Shown here: positions 1 through 10,243 of the stretch, piece by piece | Layout: each line of letters opens with the position of its first letter | Position numbering within the stretch: the stretch's first letter is position 1 | From: Flavobacteriaceae bacterium | GTDB lineage: Bacteria; Bacteroidota; Bacteroidia; Flavobacteriales; Flavobacteriaceae | Length of the DNA stretch: 64,000 bases | Reading direction: 5' to 3' | NCBI GenBank assembly: GCA_027073495.1 | Contig: JALSVQ010000124.1 | Coordinates: 51,038 to 115,037, forward strand | Made by a program: the position numbers and the translations under genes | Notes under the pieces: model-generated | Told to the model about the DNA's origin: nothing | What the model saw: the letters and a program-made list of their open reading frames with translations, nothing else | The model's database searches: none

Positions 1-933
1 TGTATTATTATAATATGTGTTTGAATTATTAGAATATTCAGTTACTAAGCCCCAATTTTTATAACCGTGTTTTCTATTAGCTCCCATTCTTAAATCATCA
101 AAATCACTAAGTGATAATGAAGAGAACATGGCCCATTTTTTAAAACTTGATTCAAGATTAAAAGTAGATGTAAACTCATTGTTTGTAGAACTAAACCGTG
201 CCATAATCTGCCCGTCGAGTTCTTTTTCTCGATTGGTTCGTGGTGATTTGGTAAAATAATGAATAACTCCTCCCAAAGCATCTGATCCGTAGATAACAGA
301 AGAAGGACCAAAAACCACTTCAACGCGCTGTAATGCATTTGGACTTACCGTTATTGCGTTTTGCAAATGTCCTGAGCGGTAAATGGCATTATTAAGCCGA
401 ACGCCATCTACTACAAGCAACACACGGTTTGCTTCCATACCGCGCAACACAGGGCTTCCTCCACCCATTTGTGATTTTTGCACATGTACACCTGGCGTAT
501 TGGCTAGCAAATCTGCCGATGTCTGTGGTGCCGTATTGGCAATCTCTAAACCTGTAACCACAGCAACTTGCTCTGCTATTCGACTGGCTTTTTCTTTGGT
601 TTTTGAAACCGATATGACAATCTCAGGAATATCCTCATTTTTAACAAATAAAAAAACAATATTTCCTGCTTCTTTTATGGTTTTGATGCTAATGGTATCC
701 AACTGATGTGTTACATGTTCAAAAAGTAATTTAGTACTGTCGGGCAATTTTGGGATGTCAAAATTCCCTAAATCATCAGAATTCGTTAGTCGTTGGTAAT
801 CTATTGTATAGATAGCTACTTCTGGAACTGTAGCAAAAGTTGTAGCATCCAATATCACTGCTTTTTGAGCATGTGCTGTAAGCGATAAAAACAAACTCAC
901 TATAGTTAATATGCTATGTATGTAGTACTTCAT
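1..933 (-). CDS. TonB-dependent outer-membrane receptor, N-terminal part (runs off the left edge)
   Basis: The start codon is at 933 on the minus strand and the frame stays open to base 1, so about 310 residues of a much longer receptor are visible. The protein begins with a hydrophobic signal peptide ending near LTAHAQ. A carboxypeptidase-like/secretin-like N-terminal stretch follows, then a clear plug domain with VLRGMEANRVLLVVDGVRLN and VEVVFGPSSVIYGSDALGGV. Family knowledge: such receptors import siderophores, haem, vitamins or glycans across the outer membrane using TonB-ExbBD energy. The substrate cannot be told from this part; the plug pattern resembles haem/siderophore receptors rather than SusC. 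The start overlaps the 3' end of recO by 20 bp, which suggests cotranscription from the PorZ-like gene through recO. I see no break in the visible part. Confidence 0.85.
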   Translation of the reverse strand, partial: MKYYIHSILTIVSLFLSLTAHAQKAVILDATTFATVPEVAIYTIDYQRLTNSDDLGNFDIPKLPDSTKLLFEHVTHQLDTISIKTIKEAGNIVFLFVKNEDIPEIVISVSKTKEKASRIAEQVAVVTGLEIANTAPQTSADLLANTPGVHVQKSQMGGGSPVLRGMEANRVLLVVDGVRLNNAIYRSGHLQNAITVSPNALQRVEVVFGPSSVIYGSDALGGVIHYFTKSPRTNREKELDGQIMARFSSTNNEFTSTFNLESSFKKWAMFSSLSLSDFDDLRMGANRKHGYKNWGLVTEYSNNSNTYYNNT

Positions 934-1639
934 GGAGTATTGCTACTGATTTTAATTTTTTAAAAGTTGTCAAATGTACACTAAAATAACGAATTAATAT
1001 AGCAATAAGCACTTGCTTTTCTTCCGTAGTAAACTGTACCGTATCAAGGGTATCAAAATTGATGCCTAAAAGTTTTTTAAAAATGGTTAAACCTTTATTC
1101 TGCAAACTATTATCTGAAGTTATTTTTTCTTCAAAAACACCATGCTCTAAGTTAAAATAAGGATAGTTTATATTTTCTGTATCAGGATAAAAACCTAGGA
1201 ATTGACTTAAATTCAAAAGAAAAACAAAATGGAAATTGTTATAATTTGTTAAGTGGTCTAAACGTTGTAGATTTAATGCAAGATAATCATACAAGCCCTC
1301 ATTGTTGATTTCTTCACGCAAGGCATTGGTTAAGAATTCGGATATAAAATAGACCAGTGTTTGTTTGTAAACATCGGTGTATAAGGTGTTATAAGCGTAA
1401 TCAATTTTTACATCGCGTATAAAATCAAGTTTATCTTTATCGCTATGACTTGCTACAACTTCCAACTGCATCAAAGGTTGAAAATGCGCTTTTTTCAATT
1501 TTCCTTTTTTACGTGATAGAATGCCTTTTAAAAAATATGTTCGTAAACCATCAGTTGCGGTATAGCATCTTACTATTAGACTTGTATCGCTGTATTTGAT
1601 ACTGCTTAGAACAATTAATTTGGTGGAGACTAAAGCCAT
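914..1639 (-). CDS. recO: DNA repair protein RecO
   Basis: This 241-residue protein has the RecO layout: an N-terminal OB-fold (about residues 1-80, beginning with VSTKLIVLSSIKYSDTSLIV) and a helical C-terminal domain. Family role: RecO, with RecR, loads RecA onto SSB-coated single-stranded DNA in RecF-pathway recombination and gap repair. The four-cysteine zinc finger of some RecO proteins is not visible, which is common in Bacteroidetes members. The length is normal. It starts 2 bp after the stop of the PorZ-like gene and its 3' end overlaps the start of the TonB-dependent receptor by 20 bp, so the three genes probably form one transcript. Confidence 0.9.
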   Translation of the reverse strand: MALVSTKLIVLSSIKYSDTSLIVRCYTATDGLRTYFLKGILSRKKGKLKKAHFQPLMQLEVVASHSDKDKLDFIRDVKIDYAYNTLYTDVYKQTLVYFISEFLTNALREEINNEGLYDYLALNLQRLDHLTNYNNFHFVFLLNLSQFLGFYPDTENINYPYFNLEHGVFEEKITSDNSLQNKGLTIFKKLLGINFDTLDTVQFTTEEKQVLIAILIRYFSVHLTTFKKLKSVAILHEVLHT

Positions 1640-1641
1640 AA

Positions 1642-3918
1642 TTAATTAACAATCATTAGTTTTAACAACTTGGTTTGACTTGCGTCTTTACTAATAATAT
1701 GAACTAAATACACACCACTCGCTGCACGATGTGTTCCAAAGGCATGCAAATCCCACTGCAAGACACCACCTTCGGAGATAGCTTCATAAACCAGATTTCC
1801 TGTGATATCTGTTATCTTGACATTAGCATCTGCTATAAGGTTTTTGATTGTGACCAATCCTTGATAATTTGGACGAACAGGGTTTGGATAAACATAAGCA
1901 TTATCCAAATTTTCAGCTGGTTCTGTGGAAACACCATTATATGAAACCAAACCTTTTGAGGTTGCAAAAAACACTTCGCCTGTACTTGCGTCAATTGAAA
2001 TATCATCAACGCTGTTGGTTGGTAATGGCGAATTATCTTTGGTAAAATGATGAATTAACTGTTTACCATCTGCCGAGGTATAAAAAACGCCTGCATCTTG
2101 GGTGGCAAACCATTTATTATTATCACCATCAACTACAATATCAGAAATCCATTGTTGGTCAAGCAGAAGTTTCGGAATGCCATCATCGAGAATAACAATA
2201 GGCTCGGCTTGTGGGTCTGGCTCATCAAAAAAACCCGTTAGATTACGCAAGACAACTAAACCATTCAATGTGCCTATCCATAAGGTGTTATTTTTATCAA
2301 TGGCTAATGACCTTGCATCAACAGCAGGCAAACCGCCATTAGTGCCATCTTCTATGTTTTTAATTTGATTATTAGCGGTATCATAAGCTATGACACCGTG
2401 ATATGAAGTAGCGAGCCATTTTACATTATTATCGTCAATAACAAGTGCACCATATTCAGCATGGTCTGCAACAGGAGCTGGTGTTATGTTTGTTACACTA
2501 TACGCTTGCCAAGTTGTCGTTTCGGGGTCAAAACTATACAAACCATTTGGAGTTAGCGTTGTTGTAGTCCATAGCAAACCGTTAGAATCAAAAGCACTCA
2601 CGCCACATCGCACATCATTAGGAATAAGTGGAGTAAGATCTTGCAAAGGTGAATTTAGATTGGTATATAAATCGGTTGCCACTTCATCATTTAATACAAG
2701 TAAACCATCTATAAATGAGCTGACAAACACCTGACTTTGATTATTGGGATTAGTCGTTGTTTTTACTAAATTTCTTGCGCCTAGCAAATCATTAAATTTA
2801 ATGTTTAGCCAGGTGTCATTTTTATAATGACTTAATCCACGACTTTTTGTTGGATATGGATTGTAATAAACAGTATGAGCTCCATAAGTCACCCAAAATT
2901 CATTGGCTAGTGCTTCAGTAGAAAAGATAGTATTGTGTAACGGTCCGTCAGGATGAATTTCTTGAAGCGTTGTAGCATTATTTGTATTACTTTTTAACAA
3001 ACCATATTTATCGGTTGCGAGATATAAATCTTGTCCAATGGCAAAAGCGGTGTTAATGCTGAAATCATCGTAATCAGTAACAATTCCTTGATGTTGCACT
3101 ACATTATAGTTTGTATCAAACACAAAAGCTTCTGTGTTTAATGCTACTGTAGCATTGTTAGTTGTGATTTGCAGTGATTTTACAGCACTTGGGAAAGTAT
3201 GTTCTTGTGCAAAAACATTTCCATTGTATTTGAATAATTTATTATAACCAATGGCTATAATGTCATTATTGTAAGTAGCAATACCTTTCCAAGTGCCACC
3301 TTGAGTTGATGTCCAGTTAGCAAAATCAATTAAAAAAGGATTGTTTAAATCGGCTTTGATAATGCCGTCATTTTGTGTTGCTGCAAATAGTTCATTATTA
3401 AAAATAGCTGTTTCATTAACACGTATTTGTGTTCCTCCTGCTCCAATATAATAAGTGTCTCCAAAAAGTAACTGATTGAGATTAAATAAAGAAATACCAT
3501 AACCACACGAGAAGTACAGCATGCCATTATATTCTAATATATGATTTACACTTTTTTTTGTGGATGGAATGTTTGTTTTGTTAACAATATCAACGACAGT
3601 AAGAATTGGTATATCAGCATCATCTGCTACAATTTCTATAAGACCATTTGCGTAACCAATAATTGTTTTTTGGTATGCTTCGCTATAATGAATACTGCTT
3701 ATTTCAGCTCCAGCGAGGCCATCTATAGTTGATTTTTTTTCGATATCTCCTGAATTGCTATAGCTAAAAATACTATTTTCTGCTGCAGCATATATTTTGT
3801 CATTTGCATAGTGCATTGCTACAATAGTATTGTATGAAAAATAGCCATTCCAGTTGCTATAATGTTGCGCTTGCAGCATAAAAGGAATGATAATAATAAG
3901 TAGGAACTGTTTTTTCAT
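1642..3918 (-). CDS. porZ: PorZ-like double beta-propeller protein with type IX sorting domain
   Basis: This 758-residue protein opens with a short signal peptide ending at about FMLQAQ. It is followed by many propeller-like repeats (pattern IYAAAEN, KWLATSYHGVIAYD, LWIGTLNGLVVL, KWFATQDAGVFY) of the two-component-regulator propeller type. It ends in a type A T9SS C-terminal sorting domain of about 80 residues (from NAYVYPNPVRPN to the terminal KLMIVN). Family knowledge: PorZ is a surface protein made of two seven-bladed propellers plus a CTD, and it delivers A-LPS to the PorU sortase. The length and layout fit PorZ (about 770 residues), but other propeller/CTD cargo proteins look alike, so the symbol is an inference. 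It lies directly upstream of recO and 475 bp from gldJ, within a T9SS neighbourhood. Confidence 0.7.
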   Translation of the reverse strand: MKKQFLLIIIIPFMLQAQHYSNWNGYFSYNTIVAMHYANDKIYAAAENSIFSYSNSGDIEKKSTIDGLAGAEISSIHYSEAYQKTIIGYANGLIEIVADDADIPILTVVDIVNKTNIPSTKKSVNHILEYNGMLYFSCGYGISLFNLNQLLFGDTYYIGAGGTQIRVNETAIFNNELFAATQNDGIIKADLNNPFLIDFANWTSTQGGTWKGIATYNNDIIAIGYNKLFKYNGNVFAQEHTFPSAVKSLQITTNNATVALNTEAFVFDTNYNVVQHQGIVTDYDDFSINTAFAIGQDLYLATDKYGLLKSNTNNATTLQEIHPDGPLHNTIFSTEALANEFWVTYGAHTVYYNPYPTKSRGLSHYKNDTWLNIKFNDLLGARNLVKTTTNPNNQSQVFVSSFIDGLLVLNDEVATDLYTNLNSPLQDLTPLIPNDVRCGVSAFDSNGLLWTTTTLTPNGLYSFDPETTTWQAYSVTNITPAPVADHAEYGALVIDDNNVKWLATSYHGVIAYDTANNQIKNIEDGTNGGLPAVDARSLAIDKNNTLWIGTLNGLVVLRNLTGFFDEPDPQAEPIVILDDGIPKLLLDQQWISDIVVDGDNNKWFATQDAGVFYTSADGKQLIHHFTKDNSPLPTNSVDDISIDASTGEVFFATSKGLVSYNGVSTEPAENLDNAYVYPNPVRPNYQGLVTIKNLIADANVKITDITGNLVYEAISEGGVLQWDLHAFGTHRAASGVYLVHIISKDASQTKLLKLMIVN

Positions 3919-3969
3919 AATGGCTATAACTAACTAATAGTTTAACGTTATATTTAAATTAATATTTGA

Positions 3970-4311
3970 TTAATATTGTTTTATTGCTTCGGTTAATATT
4001 GTTTGAATAGTTGTTACAGGTAAATCTTCTGACGCTTTTAGTCTAAAAACAGGTATCAATTTGCGATTTCCTAATTCTAATTCTGGATGATTTACTTGCA
4101 AACCTTTAACTACTCCAATATAAGGTTCTTTTGTTTTTTTGTCTATCCACAGATAGCAAAACATCTTCTTTTTATAATAAAAGAAAGGCATTCCATACTC
4201 CCATTCTGGTGTAATTGCCCCATCTATACTTAAAATAAGTCTTCGCAAGGCTAAGAAACAACCTTGTAAAGGATTTTCTAGGTCTGCGTAAAAATTTTCA
4301 AGTGGTGTCAT
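3970..4311 (-). CDS. DUF1801 (YdhG-like) domain protein
   Basis: This small 113-residue soluble protein matches the DUF1801 fold. Recognisable elements are the early helix with LRRLILSIDGAITPEWEYGMPFF, the FCYLWIDKKTKEPYIGVVKG strands, and a C-terminal helix. There is no signal peptide or membrane segment. Its function is unknown; the family resembles a frataxin/SRPBCC-like sandwich and is often encoded as a lone gene. It lies between the gldJ terminator and the PorZ-like gene, separated from the latter by about 50 bp, on the same strand. No catalytic residues can be named. Confidence 0.7.
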   Translation of the reverse strand: MTPLENFYADLENPLQGCFLALRRLILSIDGAITPEWEYGMPFFYYKKKMFCYLWIDKKTKEPYIGVVKGLQVNHPELELGNRKLIPVFRLKASEDLPVTTIQTILTEAIKQY

Positions 4312-4338
4312 AGTTAGCTATTCTTAACTTTATAGTAT

Positions 4339-4375
4339 AAAAAAAAGTGCTATTCAAAAATAGCACTTTTTTTAT
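4339..4375 (-). terminator. Intrinsic terminator downstream of gldJ
   Basis: A-rich/T-rich hairpin: arm 4339-4354 (AAAAAAAAGTGCTATT), loop of 4 nt, arm 4359-4373. The T tract works in both directions, but the position just after the gldJ stop codon (4393) fits termination of gldJ on the minus strand. Confidence 0.8.
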
Positions 4376-4392
4376 TAATTAAGAAACTTAAA

Positions 4393-6105
4393 TTAGTCTC
4401 TAGCTCTTTTTTTCTTCAAACTTTCAGAACCTACACGTGGCATAGCACATCTAAACCCGATATAGTTTGTAGCCATATCTTGTGGCAAATATCTTCTTTG
4501 TGCTGGGTCTAACCAGTATGCTCTATCTTTCCAAGAACCACCTTTGTATACTCTTACTTCATCACTTATTAATGAAGTACGTTCTCCAGATTTATCTCTA
4601 TTTCTTATAATGTTTCCTAAACTATCACGAGATATTTTGTTTTGAGGAGAATTATACATATTTGTTTTTTTCTTCAATTCTTCAAATTCTAAACTATCTG
4701 AAGTGTATTGTTCATAAAAACGTGTTGAAGGAAAATCTCCATCTCTATAATTTACGTTATATGCTTTCTCAAAGTTAGGTCTTAAATATACATCTGCTTC
4801 ATCAAGAGATTCTCTAGCAACTGAGCCAGGAAGTACTTTTGGTACGATGCGTCCATTGCTTAGTGTGTCATATTCTACACCTTCTTTGATGACAACAACT
4901 TTCCCATCTTCACCAATTTTTTGTTTTGTAAAGTCATTCCCTCTATAATAATTAAGATCTGTTGCGCTAGCGTCTATAATTGGTCTGTAGACATCTGCTA
5001 CCCATTCAGCCACATTTCCTGCCATATCATATAGTCCAAATGCATTTGGAGGATATGTTTTTACAGCTATAGTTAATGTAGCACCATCATCTGACCAACC
5101 TGCTACTCCTGCATAATCCCCACGTCCTTGCTTGAAGTTCGCTAATTGGTCTCCTGCACGTTTACGATCGCCACGTCTTGTGTACATACCATTCCAAGGG
5201 TATTTTTTACGCCCTTTAACATTGTTATATTCTCTGTTTTCTACTATTGCTTTTGCAGCATATTCCCATTGTGCTTCTGTAGGTAATGTATATTTTGGTA
5301 ATAAAATACCATCAGAAGTATTAGCTGAACGTGTTGCTTTTTCTGGACGAAGTGCTTTTTTGCTATCTGGATCTTGGTTTTCTCTATTATATTTATAGTA
5401 TGGAATACCTTTTTTAACTGCAGTAGAATCACCTCCGTAGGTGTTTTCTGGTGAAGATAAATAAGTATCTGTATTAAAATTACTTGCTCCATTAGAGAAT
5501 TGTGTATGTGCATTCTTTTGGAATAAACCTTTGCTTTCTAAGATTTGTTCGTTTACACGATCTGTTCTCCAATTACAGTATTGCATAGCTTGAACCCAAC
5601 TCACTCCAACTACTGGAAATTCTTGGTACGCAGGATGACGTAGATAATTTTCTACAAATACCTCATTACTACCTAGTGGACTTCTCCATACTAAAGTATC
5701 TGGTAACGCACCATAATAGATGTTTCTGTATTCAGGATTTTCTGGAGGGAAAGTTCTTTTTAACCAATCCAAATATTCTAAATACATAACATTGGTAACC
5801 TCATGCTCATCAATATAGAATGATTGTACCGTTTGTTGTGTTGGTGTATTATTCCAATCGTGCATTACATCATCTTCTACCTGTCCCATAGTAAATGCAC
5901 CACCTTCTACAAATACTAATCCGGGACCTGTTTCTTGACCTTTGTATTTTGTATTTGCATGGAATCCACCATCTCTTCCGTCCATCTTCCAACCTGTACC
6001 GTCAGAAATACCACGACCTCCTCCAGATTTTTTACACGAAACAAAGCTACCACTTATTACAAGGGCTGCTAATACTAATTTTAATGTGAAACTTCTTTTC
6101 ATCAT
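4393..6105 (-). CDS. gldJ: Gliding motility / type IX secretion lipoprotein GldJ
   Basis: This 570-residue lipoprotein has a lipobox ending at Cys24 (FVSC), then a low-complexity linker and a formylglycine-generating-enzyme-like (SUMF1) domain from about residue 60 to the end. Domain landmarks are GLVFVEGGAFTMGQ, FYIDEHEVTNVMYLEYL, FPVVGVSWVQAMQYCNWRT, YTLPTEAQWEYAAKA, YDMAGNVAEWVADVY, VYKGGSWKDRAYWLDP and NYIGFRCAMPR. Family knowledge: GldJ, like GldK, has this fold but is a structural/assembly component of the T9SS-gliding apparatus and is not a known enzyme. The length matches known GldJ (about 560). It is divergent from porU-porV across a 227-bp intergenic region, the usual gldJ/porU/porV neighbourhood in flavobacteria. 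Confidence 0.92.
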   Translation of the reverse strand: MMKRSFTLKLVLAALVISGSFVSCKKSGGGRGISDGTGWKMDGRDGGFHANTKYKGQETGPGLVFVEGGAFTMGQVEDDVMHDWNNTPTQQTVQSFYIDEHEVTNVMYLEYLDWLKRTFPPENPEYRNIYYGALPDTLVWRSPLGSNEVFVENYLRHPAYQEFPVVGVSWVQAMQYCNWRTDRVNEQILESKGLFQKNAHTQFSNGASNFNTDTYLSSPENTYGGDSTAVKKGIPYYKYNRENQDPDSKKALRPEKATRSANTSDGILLPKYTLPTEAQWEYAAKAIVENREYNNVKGRKKYPWNGMYTRRGDRKRAGDQLANFKQGRGDYAGVAGWSDDGATLTIAVKTYPPNAFGLYDMAGNVAEWVADVYRPIIDASATDLNYYRGNDFTKQKIGEDGKVVVIKEGVEYDTLSNGRIVPKVLPGSVARESLDEADVYLRPNFEKAYNVNYRDGDFPSTRFYEQYTSDSLEFEELKKKTNMYNSPQNKISRDSLGNIIRNRDKSGERTSLISDEVRVYKGGSWKDRAYWLDPAQRRYLPQDMATNYIGFRCAMPRVGSESLKKKRARD

Positions 6106-6332
6106 CTATTCTTAATTGGGTTTATTTATCAAAAATTTTCAGCCGGCAATATACTAATTATTATAATATATAAATATTTTTTTAGCTTATTTTATGCTGA
6201 TTGTCTGTTAAAAACGAAAGTTATTGCTGTTTATTATCAAAAGCAACTTTTTTTTTCATTTTTTTCAAGTGTTTTTTATAATTAATTACTAAATCTACCG
6301 TTGATATTATAACCAAAAAATGGAACACCTTT
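6106..6332. promoter_or_regulatory. Divergent intergenic region between gldJ and porU
   Basis: These 227 bp are very AT-rich and separate the divergent gldJ and porU genes, so both promoters must lie here. I find no clean TAnnTTTG -7 element on either strand, so no promoter coordinates are given. Confidence 0.4.
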
Positions 6333-9300
6333 ATGTCAAAACGCTTTTATTTTCTTTTTATTTCATTATTTCAATGCTTTTTTATTCAAGCGCAAGATGG
6401 TTATCGTCATTTTGATATTGAATGGTCTTCTGGTGTAAAAAAAAATCAATTGACTCGCAACCTGTCAATCGAAACTCCAAATTTCATTGATGATGCATTC
6501 TCTATAGTTGATAACACCTTGTTATATAGTAAAAAATGGGAGGTGACATTCACTTCGTTACAAGGTTATCAAATTTCAAACATTCAATATGTAATTATTA
6601 CTGCAAATGATTTATATGATTTAGAAAAAAATAATTTAAAAAATGACTATAATATTCAGTTAACCACGAGTAAAGCTCGTGATAAAAATTATCTGTTTTT
6701 ATCAATAAATCCTATCATAAATGATAATGGTATTATCAAAAAATTGAAATCTTTTGATATTTCTTATCAAATAGGAAGCGCTAATCAGCGGCCATCGAAT
6801 GTTCAAACTATTATAAGTTCTGTATTTGATAGCCAACAATTATATCGTTTTCGTATTGATAAAAGTGGTGTTTACAAAATAGATAAAGTATTTCTAGAAC
6901 AACTTGGTATAAACACCAGCGAAATTAACCCGCAATACTTGAAAATATATGGGAATGGAGGTTTAATGTTGCCATTGAAAAATAGTACGCCACGTCCAAT
7001 AGATTTGGAAGAAAATGCGATACAAGTAATGGGTGAGTCAGATGGTAATTTTGATACTAATGACTATATCCTTTTTTATGCACAAGGTAGTGAAGGCTGG
7101 AATCAAGAGAGCAATACTTTTATAAATATTTATGACCCTAATACGTATTATTATATTGCTACAGGAGGAAATTTTGGGAAACGTATTCAAATACAAACAC
7201 AACCAACAGGAACTCCTACTGCTACAATCAGTACTTTTGACGAAGTGCAGTTTCACGAGCTATCATTGTTTAACCTTGTTAACACAGGGAGACGTTGGTT
7301 TGGTGAACCTTTTGATATAGAAACCTCGCGAACTTTTGATTTCACTTTTGATAATCTAGTAACAACAGAAAATGTAAAAATAAAAGTTGTTGCAGGCGCA
7401 GTTTCCTCCACAGCCACTGCAATGCAAGTTAAGGTAAATGCTACTGATTTAGCTACTATCCCATTAGCAGCTTACAATCATAATGGCGGAATTTATGCAT
7501 CTGGAGCCTCCATTCTTGAGCAAACCAATGTCACTAGCGATGCTGTGCAAATAACATTAGACTATGATAAACAAGGAAATCCGTCTGCAAAGGGTTATTT
7601 GGACTACATTGCTATTCAAGCCAAGCGCGAATTGAAAGGTACAGGGAAACAATTTTTATTTTATCGAGAAGATGTTGTGAATCAAACTGGAATTGCCAAT
7701 TATACAATTAGTAATGCAAGTTCAATTAACCAGATTTGGGATGTTACAGATTTATACAATGTTTCTCAACTTACCAATCAAAATACTGCTGGAGGTACGT
7801 TTACTTTTAATGCAAATCTTGGCGAGCTTAGAAAATACGTTGCAGTGGCTAATGATTACTATGCGCCAATAATGATTGACAATAAGAATGTATCGGAACA
7901 AAATTTACACGGTTCAATCTTTTTAGATGATAATAATACATTTCAAGATATAGACTATATTATTATTACTAAAAATGATTCGCGTTTTACAGCAGCAGCA
8001 GAACGTTTGGCACAATACCGTCGTGATAATGATGGTTTGAATGTTAAAGTTGTCACGTTAGACAAAATTTATAATGAATTTTCAGGAGGGAAACGAGACG
8101 TAGTTGCTATTCGTGATTTCGTAAGGTATGTTTATGACAATGCTTCAGCACCTGCCAATCGTTTGAAGTACTTATGTCTTATGGGTGATGCTTCCTATGA
8201 TTATCAAGGTATTCAAGTTTTTAATGGAAATAGTAATGATGTTCCGCTATTTGAATCGTATCAAAGTTTTTCTTTAATAACATCGTATGCTTCCGATGAT
8301 TTTTTTGGATTGTTGGACGACAATGAAGGTTTGTTACAAGCTAATGAATCTTTAGATATAGCCGTTGGTAGAATTATAGCAGCATCTCCAGATGATTATA
8401 TGGCACAAGTTAATAAAATTTTGTCTTATGAAGATTTAAATGCTTATGGTGATTGGCGCAATAAAATTACAATGGTAGCCGATGATGTAGATAAAAGTAG
8501 TGAAGCGATTTTACAAGATAGTATGGAGCAATTAGCATTGACTTTAGAGGCTCAAAAACCATTTTTTAATATTAAAAAAATATATTCTGATGCTTACCAG
8601 CAGCAGGCAACAGCAGGCGGATTCCGTTATCCCGATGTTAATGTAGCTTTAAACAACTCGGTAGAGAAAGGCGCTTTGGTAGTTAATTATTTTGGTCACG
8701 GAGGTGAAAACGGTTGGGCGCATGAACGCATATTAGGGATCAATGATATCAATGCTTGGAACAATCCTAAAAACATGAATATGATGATAACTATCACGTG
8801 TCAATTTACTAAATTTGATAATCCTGAGCGTGATACTGCTGGAGAATATGTTTTTTGGAACAAAAATGGAGCGAGTGCCTCTTTAATCACTACTACTCGC
8901 GAGATTTATATTAGTGTTGGTTCGGCATTTAATCAAACACTATCAAAGTATTTATTTAATTACAATTCCAATATTAATTATTACAGCAATGGAGAAGCCT
9001 TACGTTTAGCCAAAAATGAAACCACATCAAACCAAAGGCGCTTGATTTTCTTAATTGGAGATCCTGCGCAATACCTTGCTATACCAAAACCCCGCGTTAA
9101 CCTCACTAAAATTAATGGTGTGCCTATTACAGGAAATCCGCCTGTACTTACAGCTTTAAGTCATGTAACTCTAGAAGGGACTGTCACAGACGAATTAGGA
9201 AATTTATTAAGTAATTTCAATGGTAGTGTGTTTCCAACCGTTTTTGATAAAAAAATACAACGCCATACTTTAGGGAATGATGGCCAAACAGATAACCTTG

Positions 9301-10190
9301 GCAATTTAATTATTTTAGACTTCAAGACTTTAGGCGAAACTGTATTTAGGGGAGAAGCCAGTGTTACAAATGGTGTTTTTTCTTTTGATTTTGTTGTGCC
9401 ACGAGATATACTTATTCCAGTTGATGCAGGGCGAGTTAGTTTTTATGCTAAAGAGGCAGGAATTAAAAAAAATTATACAGGTTTTAATACAGATTTGCAA
9501 ATAGGAGGTGTCAATACCAATCCTACAGTAGATAATGATGCTCCAATCATTAAGCTTTATATGAATGATAAAGATTTTGTAAGTGGTGAAATTACCAATA
9601 AAGACCCTATATTGATTGCTGTATTAGAAGATGCAAATGGTATTAATACCGTAGGTGGGATAGGACACGACATTGTAGCAGTTTTAGATAATGATGAAAC
9701 CAATCCTTTTATATTAAACGATTATTATCAAGCCGATAATGATAGTTATCAGCGTGGTGAATTGTCATATCCTTTTCACAATTTAAGTCCAGGGTTGCAC
9801 ACCATAAAACTTACAGCTTGGGATACCTTTGATAATGTTTCAAGTGCCGAAATTCAGTTTGTAGTCATTAATAACGAAGAATTAGAAATAAAACGTTTGC
9901 TCAATTACCCGAATCCTTTTATAGATTATACCGAATTTTGGTTTGAACACAATCATCCTTTTGAACCATTAGAGGTGCAGATACAAGTGTACACTGTTGC
10001 AGGGAAATTAATATGGGAAACCCAACAAACAATACAAACTGATGGCTTTATATCTAAAGATATATCTTGGGATGGAAAAGATAGTTTTGGCGATAAAATA
10101 GGAAAAGGTGTCTATGTTTATAAGATTTCTATAAATGCAACGTTATCTAATAAGAAAATAGAAAAATTTGAAAAATTAGTTAAATTATAG
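6333..10190 (+). CDS. porU: Type IX secretion system C-terminal signal peptidase PorU
   Basis: This 1285-residue secreted protein has a signal peptide ending near FFIQAQ, an N-terminal prodomain-like region, and a gingipain-type (peptidase C25) catalytic domain at about residues 530-930. The catalytic His is in NYFGHGGENGW (about His789) and the catalytic Cys in TITCQFTKFDN (about Cys823). Ig-like regions follow, then a C-terminal CTD-like/FlgD-like module (LLNYPNPFIDYTEFWF, GKGVYVYKISI). Family role: PorU removes the CTD from T9SS cargo at the cell surface and joins the mature protein to A-LPS. The length and dyad match PorU. porV follows after 53 bp, which is the conserved order. Confidence 0.93.
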   Translation: MSKRFYFLFISLFQCFFIQAQDGYRHFDIEWSSGVKKNQLTRNLSIETPNFIDDAFSIVDNTLLYSKKWEVTFTSLQGYQISNIQYVIITANDLYDLEKNNLKNDYNIQLTTSKARDKNYLFLSINPIINDNGIIKKLKSFDISYQIGSANQRPSNVQTIISSVFDSQQLYRFRIDKSGVYKIDKVFLEQLGINTSEINPQYLKIYGNGGLMLPLKNSTPRPIDLEENAIQVMGESDGNFDTNDYILFYAQGSEGWNQESNTFINIYDPNTYYYIATGGNFGKRIQIQTQPTGTPTATISTFDEVQFHELSLFNLVNTGRRWFGEPFDIETSRTFDFTFDNLVTTENVKIKVVAGAVSSTATAMQVKVNATDLATIPLAAYNHNGGIYASGASILEQTNVTSDAVQITLDYDKQGNPSAKGYLDYIAIQAKRELKGTGKQFLFYREDVVNQTGIANYTISNASSINQIWDVTDLYNVSQLTNQNTAGGTFTFNANLGELRKYVAVANDYYAPIMIDNKNVSEQNLHGSIFLDDNNTFQDIDYIIITKNDSRFTAAAERLAQYRRDNDGLNVKVVTLDKIYNEFSGGKRDVVAIRDFVRYVYDNASAPANRLKYLCLMGDASYDYQGIQVFNGNSNDVPLFESYQSFSLITSYASDDFFGLLDDNEGLLQANESLDIAVGRIIAASPDDYMAQVNKILSYEDLNAYGDWRNKITMVADDVDKSSEAILQDSMEQLALTLEAQKPFFNIKKIYSDAYQQQATAGGFRYPDVNVALNNSVEKGALVVNYFGHGGENGWAHERILGINDINAWNNPKNMNMMITITCQFTKFDNPERDTAGEYVFWNKNGASASLITTTREIYISVGSAFNQTLSKYLFNYNSNINYYSNGEALRLAKNETTSNQRRLIFLIGDPAQYLAIPKPRVNLTKINGVPITGNPPVLTALSHVTLEGTVTDELGNLLSNFNGSVFPTVFDKKIQRHTLGNDGQTDNLGNLIILDFKTLGETVFRGEASVTNGVFSFDFVVPRDILIPVDAGRVSFYAKEAGIKKNYTGFNTDLQIGGVNTNPTVDNDAPIIKLYMNDKDFVSGEITNKDPILIAVLEDANGINTVGGIGHDIVAVLDNDETNPFILNDYYQADNDSYQRGELSYPFHNLSPGLHTIKLTAWDTFDNVSSAEIQFVVINNEELEIKRLLNYPNPFIDYTEFWFEHNHPFEPLEVQIQVYTVAGKLIWETQQTIQTDGFISKDISWDGKDSFGDKIGKGVYVYKISINATLSNKKIEKFEKLVKL

Positions 10191-10243
10191 AAAATAGCAT
10201 ATATTTGTTAGCTATTGAAAAAAGTAAACTTAGATAATTATTT